Positions 6,162 to 8,622 of a stretch of DNA of 8,622 bases are shown here, in pieces. Position numbers and translations under genes: made by a program. The DNA lies in assembly GCA_003506735.1 (NCBI GenBank), contig DNYS01000021.1, positions 275 to 8,896 on the forward strand, written 5' to 3'. This DNA is from Nitrospinota bacterium. GTDB lineage: Bacteria; UBA8248. How positions within the stretch are numbered: the first letter of the stretch is position 1; the number at the start of each line of letters is the position of its first letter. Below the pieces are notes generated by a model. The model was not told where the DNA came from and ran no database searches. It saw only the letters and a list, made by a program, of their open reading frames with translations.

Positions 6162-6956
6162 TTAGCTGTCCCCTGCGCTCTTCCCGCCGGAGGCGCGCTC
6201 CCCGCCGGGGGCCCGGCCCCCGAGAAGGGCCGAGACGAATTCCCGCGCCCCGCCCGCCGCGGCGCGGCGCTTGAGAGCCTGGATGGCGGTGGCCGGGCTG
6301 ATCCCCTTGGGGCAGGCCTCGGTGCAGTTGAACTGGCTGTGGCACCGCCAGACGCCGTGCTCTCCGGCCACCTCGGCCAGGCGCTCCGCACCTCCCGCCT
6401 CGCGGCTGTCGCACACCAGCGTGTAGGCGCGGTTCAAGGCCGCGGGGCCCAGGAAGGCCGGGTCATGCCCCACCATGGTGCAGGCAGAATAACATATCCC
6501 GCAGGTGATGCATTCGATATGCGGGTCGATCCGGCCCCGCTCGCGCCCGAGCGGGGAAATCCGGGCAGGCGCCTGGGCCGCCTCCCCGGAAGGTTCGGCC
6601 CATCCGCGCGCCCGGTTCATCTTGTTGAAAAACGGGTCCATGTCCACCGCCAAATCGCGCAGGACGGGGAAATTCGCCAGGGGCTCGAGGGTGACGTTCT
6701 CCCCCAGCCCATCGAGGCGGGTCCGGCAGGCCCAGCGGGGGCGGCCATTCACCTGGAGGGCGCAGGTGCCGCACATGCCCACCCGGCAGGAATACCGGAA
6801 TCCGAGGGTGGCGTCCTGCCCGTTCTGGATGGCGGTCAGCGCATCGAGGACGGTCATCCGCGGGCGCGGTGTGATCGCGTAGGCCTGGAACCGCTCGCCG
6901 GGGTCATCGGCCCCTCCGCCGCGCCGGATGCGGAATATCACGCCGTTTGCCGCCAT
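6162..6956 (-). CDS. sdhB: Succinate dehydrogenase/fumarate reductase iron-sulfur subunit
   Basis: A 264-residue electron-transfer subunit carrying electrons from the flavoprotein to the quinone site. All three cluster motifs are intact. The N-terminal plant-type ferredoxin domain holds [2Fe-2S] with Cys57, 62, 65 and 77 (CRVGMCGTC...C). The C-terminal bacterial ferredoxin domain has Cys149, 152, 155 and 159 (CITCGICYSAC) for [4Fe-4S], with Cys205, Cys211 and Cys215 (CHSQFNCTEACPKG) for [3Fe-4S]; Cys215 starts a CP and probably also serves the four-iron cluster, as in the family. The tail after about 232 is rich in Gly, Ala and Ser and looks disordered. The ATG at 6956 shares one base with the anchor-gene TGA (TGATG), and GGGGG lies 8 bases upstream within that gene, indicating translational coupling. 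The assignment is secure; direction (succinate oxidation or fumarate reduction) is inferred from the linked hydratase. Confidence 0.96.
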   Translation of the reverse strand: MAANGVIFRIRRGGGADDPGERFQAYAITPRPRMTVLDALTAIQNGQDATLGFRYSCRVGMCGTCALQVNGRPRWACRTRLDGLGENVTLEPLANFPVLRDLAVDMDPFFNKMNRARGWAEPSGEAAQAPARISPLGRERGRIDPHIECITCGICYSACTMVGHDPAFLGPAALNRAYTLVCDSREAGGAERLAEVAGEHGVWRCHSQFNCTEACPKGISPATAIQALKRRAAAGGAREFVSALLGGRAPGGERASGGKSAGDS

Positions 6957-7300
6957 CAGAAAAACCCCCAGGTGACCTTGCGCAGGTAGGCCAGCCAGAA
7001 AAAGCCCGCCACGCCCATCGCCGTCAGCGCCCAGAGGAGCTTCCGCTGATGGCGGGCCGGGAACCCGAAGTCGGTCAGGATCACCTTGAGGCCGTGCATC
7101 CCGTGAAGGATCACGAGCGCCAGGACCGCCGCCCGGAGCCACGCCTTGTAGGGGTTCAGCACGTGGAACGGAAACAGGACGAGCAGAACGACCGCCGAGA
7201 GGCGCTGGAGCACCCAGGCCCACATACCCGGATACATGGAGCGCCACGCCCTCAAATCCCAAAAGGGCGGGCGGACCGGGGGGCCGGCCGGCGTGTCCAT
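6956..7300 (-). CDS. sdhC: Succinate dehydrogenase membrane anchor, cytochrome b subunit type
   Basis: A 114-residue integral membrane protein with three predicted helices, about 27-48, 54-76 and 88-106. Its position between flavoprotein and Fe-S genes and the motifs WVLQRLSAVVL (29-39) and ILHGMHGLKVILTD (64-77) identify it as an SDH anchor. The HG..GLKVI.D pattern matches the helix that supplies a haem b ligand in SdhD-type anchors (His66 or His69), and His46 at the end of helix 1 is a second candidate. GGGAGGAA 5 bases before ATG 7300 fixes the start; an ATG two bases before the chosen one is out of frame. Classical SDH has two such three-helix anchors, but only one is in view, so a partner gene may lie upstream of sdhA outside the window, or this one may act alone or as a dimer. 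Whether to call it SdhC or SdhD is uncertain. Confidence 0.85.
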   Translation of the reverse strand: MDTPAGPPVRPPFWDLRAWRSMYPGMWAWVLQRLSAVVLLVLFPFHVLNPYKAWLRAAVLALVILHGMHGLKVILTDFGFPARHQRKLLWALTAMGVAGFFWLAYLRKVTWGFF

Positions 7301-7305
7301 TACAT

Positions 7306-7313
7306 TTCCTCCC
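7306..7313 (-). promoter_or_regulatory. Ribosome binding site of the SDH anchor gene
   Basis: GGGAGGAA on the minus strand, 5 bases before ATG 7300, in the 32-base gap after the sdhA stop. It selects the 114-residue reading over the open frame that extends to 7717 inside sdhA. Confidence 0.75.
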
Positions 7314-7332
7314 GTGCGTGTCGTTTCATGCC

Positions 7333-8622
7333 TCAATCCACAAACGATTCGGGCGCCGCCGGGGCGGACGCCTGGTCCATGCCCGGCTCGACCCGCGTGA
7401 AGCGGACGGGCCGGCGCTCGACGGCAGCCTCCCCCTCCCGCTTCGATATGAAAACATTGTACAGCCCATCGCCGTTTGTTTCCGGAATATCGTCCCGGTA
7501 GTGGCTGCCCCGGCTTTCGTCCCGCTCGATGGCGCTTCGTGCGATCAACTTCGCGGTGGCGATTTGATTGCGCACGTCGAGCACATTTTGCCACGCCAGG
7601 TTGTAGGCACGGCCGCTCCCGCCCCGGGCCGCCGCCGCCCGCTCCCCGAGCGCTTCGAGCCCGGCCAGGCCCGCTTCGAGATCGGCTCCGCTGCGCCGGA
7701 GGCCGATTTTCTCCCACATCAATTCCTTGAGCTCCGCCCGGATGGGATAGGGGGAGTCCCCCTCGCCGAGCGCGGCAATTGCGCCCTCCGCCGCCTCATC
7801 GGCGGCGGCGCGGGCGAATTTTTTCAGCGGAACGGCCCGGGCCTCCGCCGCCATGACCTCGCCGGCCACCTCTCCGAAAACGGTGGAGTTTGCCACCCCG
7901 TTTCCGCCAAGGCGGTTCGCTCCGTGGGTTCCGCCTGCATCCTCACCCGCCGCGAAAAGGCCTGGAAGGTTCGTGCGGCAGGCGGTGTCGATCTTCACCC
8001 CACCCATCATATAGTGCGCCGTCGGGGTGACCTCCACCGGGCCGCCGACGAGATCGAAGCCCAGGTCCGCACAGCGATCCACCATCCCCTTGAAATTTTT
8101 CCGGACGAAATCCGCTCCCAGGTGGCTCACGTCGATGAAGACGCCGCCGCTCGCCGTGCCCCGGCCCTCCCGGATTTCGGTGTACCCCGCCCGGGACACG
8201 AGGTCGCGCGTGGAGCGCTCCATCCGCTCCGGGTCGTAGCGCTCCATGTAGCGCTCCCCCCGCTCGTTCAGAAGGTAGCCGCCCGCCCCGCGCAGCCCCT
8301 CCTCGAGCAACGTCCCGGTGATCTGCAGGCCATCGCCCGTGAGAATGCCGGTCGGGTGGAACTGGACCATCTCCATGTCGCAGAAATCCGCCCCCCCCTC
8401 CCATGCCATCGCCATCCCGTCGGTGGCGAGCTCCTGGGCGCAGGCCGAATATTTATAAAACGTGGGACCGCCGCCGGTGGCGAGGAGGGTGCATTTCGCG
8501 GCCACGGCGGTGAACGCACCGCTCCGGATATCGAGGAGCATCGCCCCGGCGATTCGGCCCTCATCCCCGCTGGCGGGAAGGAGGGAGAGGGCCCGGTGCT
8601 CTTCGAGGACGGGAATGGCGCG
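7333..8622 (-). CDS. sdhA: Succinate dehydrogenase/fumarate reductase flavoprotein subunit (N-terminus outside window)
   Basis: The C-terminal 429 residues of the catalytic FAD subunit, which oxidises succinate to fumarate. The frame is open to the right edge, and the residues upstream of the first in-window Met (RAIPVLEEHRALSLL) match the family, so the gene continues beyond 8622. Visible motifs are LLATGGG, EMVQFHPTGI (active-site His near 8356-8358), NERGERYMERY with its conserved Arg, TPTAHYMMGGV (His at 8014-8016), GLFAAGEDAGGTHGANRLGGN for FAD and substrate binding, and DVRNQI in the C-terminal helical domain. The N-terminal Rossmann segment and the His that carries covalent FAD lie outside. 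The family is usually about 570-640 residues, so roughly 150-200 are missing. It is the first visible gene of the operon, whose promoter is not in the window. Fumarate reductase is an alternative reading of direction. Confidence 0.96.
   Translation of the reverse strand, partial: RAIPVLEEHRALSLLPASGDEGRIAGAMLLDIRSGAFTAVAAKCTLLATGGGPTFYKYSACAQELATDGMAMAWEGGADFCDMEMVQFHPTGILTGDGLQITGTLLEEGLRGAGGYLLNERGERYMERYDPERMERSTRDLVSRAGYTEIREGRGTASGGVFIDVSHLGADFVRKNFKGMVDRCADLGFDLVGGPVEVTPTAHYMMGGVKIDTACRTNLPGLFAAGEDAGGTHGANRLGGNGVANSTVFGEVAGEVMAAEARAVPLKKFARAAADEAAEGAIAALGEGDSPYPIRAELKELMWEKIGLRRSGADLEAGLAGLEALGERAAAARGGSGRAYNLAWQNVLDVRNQIATAKLIARSAIERDESRGSHYRDDIPETNGDGLYNVFISKREGEAAVERRPVRFTRVEPGMDQASAPAAPESFVD

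Noticed and set aside
6115..6414. Long N-terminal extension of the hydratase alpha open frame
   Set aside because: It is an out-of-frame reading of the SDH Fe-S gene's 3' end. The very strong ribosome site at 6121-6130 fixes the start at 6114.

Overview
This is a GC-rich window (roughly two thirds G+C by eye) of densely packed bacterial chromosome. All of the recognisable content is central or catabolic metabolism. I see no mobile element, CRISPR array, tRNA or rRNA gene, and no phage or toxin-antitoxin genes. The genes suggest an aerobic or facultative, respiring bacterium with quinone-linked succinate oxidation, acyl-CoA beta-oxidation and Fe-S hydratases. Gene content alone does not give the lineage; an environmental GC-rich Gram-negative group is a reasonable guess and no more.

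Region 1 (1-2254, minus strand): two tandem acyl-CoA dehydrogenase genes. The upstream one (1112-2254) is complete. The downstream one (1-1091) runs off the left edge just before its expected catalytic glutamate. They are 20 bases apart and probably co-transcribed.

Region 2 (2255-2492): a 238-base intergenic region between divergent genes. It holds a perfect 20-base palindrome, a candidate promoter facing each way, and a triple GATC inverted repeat. This is the main regulatory region in the window.

Region 3 (2493-3101, plus strand): a 202-residue HD-domain metal phosphohydrolase of unknown substrate, the only plus-strand gene. It converges on region 4, with a GC-rich hairpin between the two gene ends.

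Region 4 (3133-8622, minus strand): a probable six-gene operon. In transcription order it is succinate dehydrogenase flavoprotein (start outside the window), a short three-helix membrane anchor, the Fe-S subunit, a two-subunit class I Fe-S hydratase (fumarase/tartrate dehydratase family, alpha then beta), and an M20-family amidohydrolase of the hydantoinase/carbamoylase group. Spacings are 32 bases, a one-base stop/start overlap, 47, 22 and 47 bases. The first five genes would convert succinate to fumarate at the membrane and then, if the hydratase is a true fumarase, fumarate to malate.

The least ordinary points are these: the hydratase departs from canonical fumarase motifs in both subunits; the M20 enzyme lacks the usual substrate-binding asparagine; only one short SDH anchor lies in the visible A-anchor-B order; and the palindrome overlaps the predicted acyl-CoA dehydrogenase transcription start. 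None of this amounts to a clearly new system.
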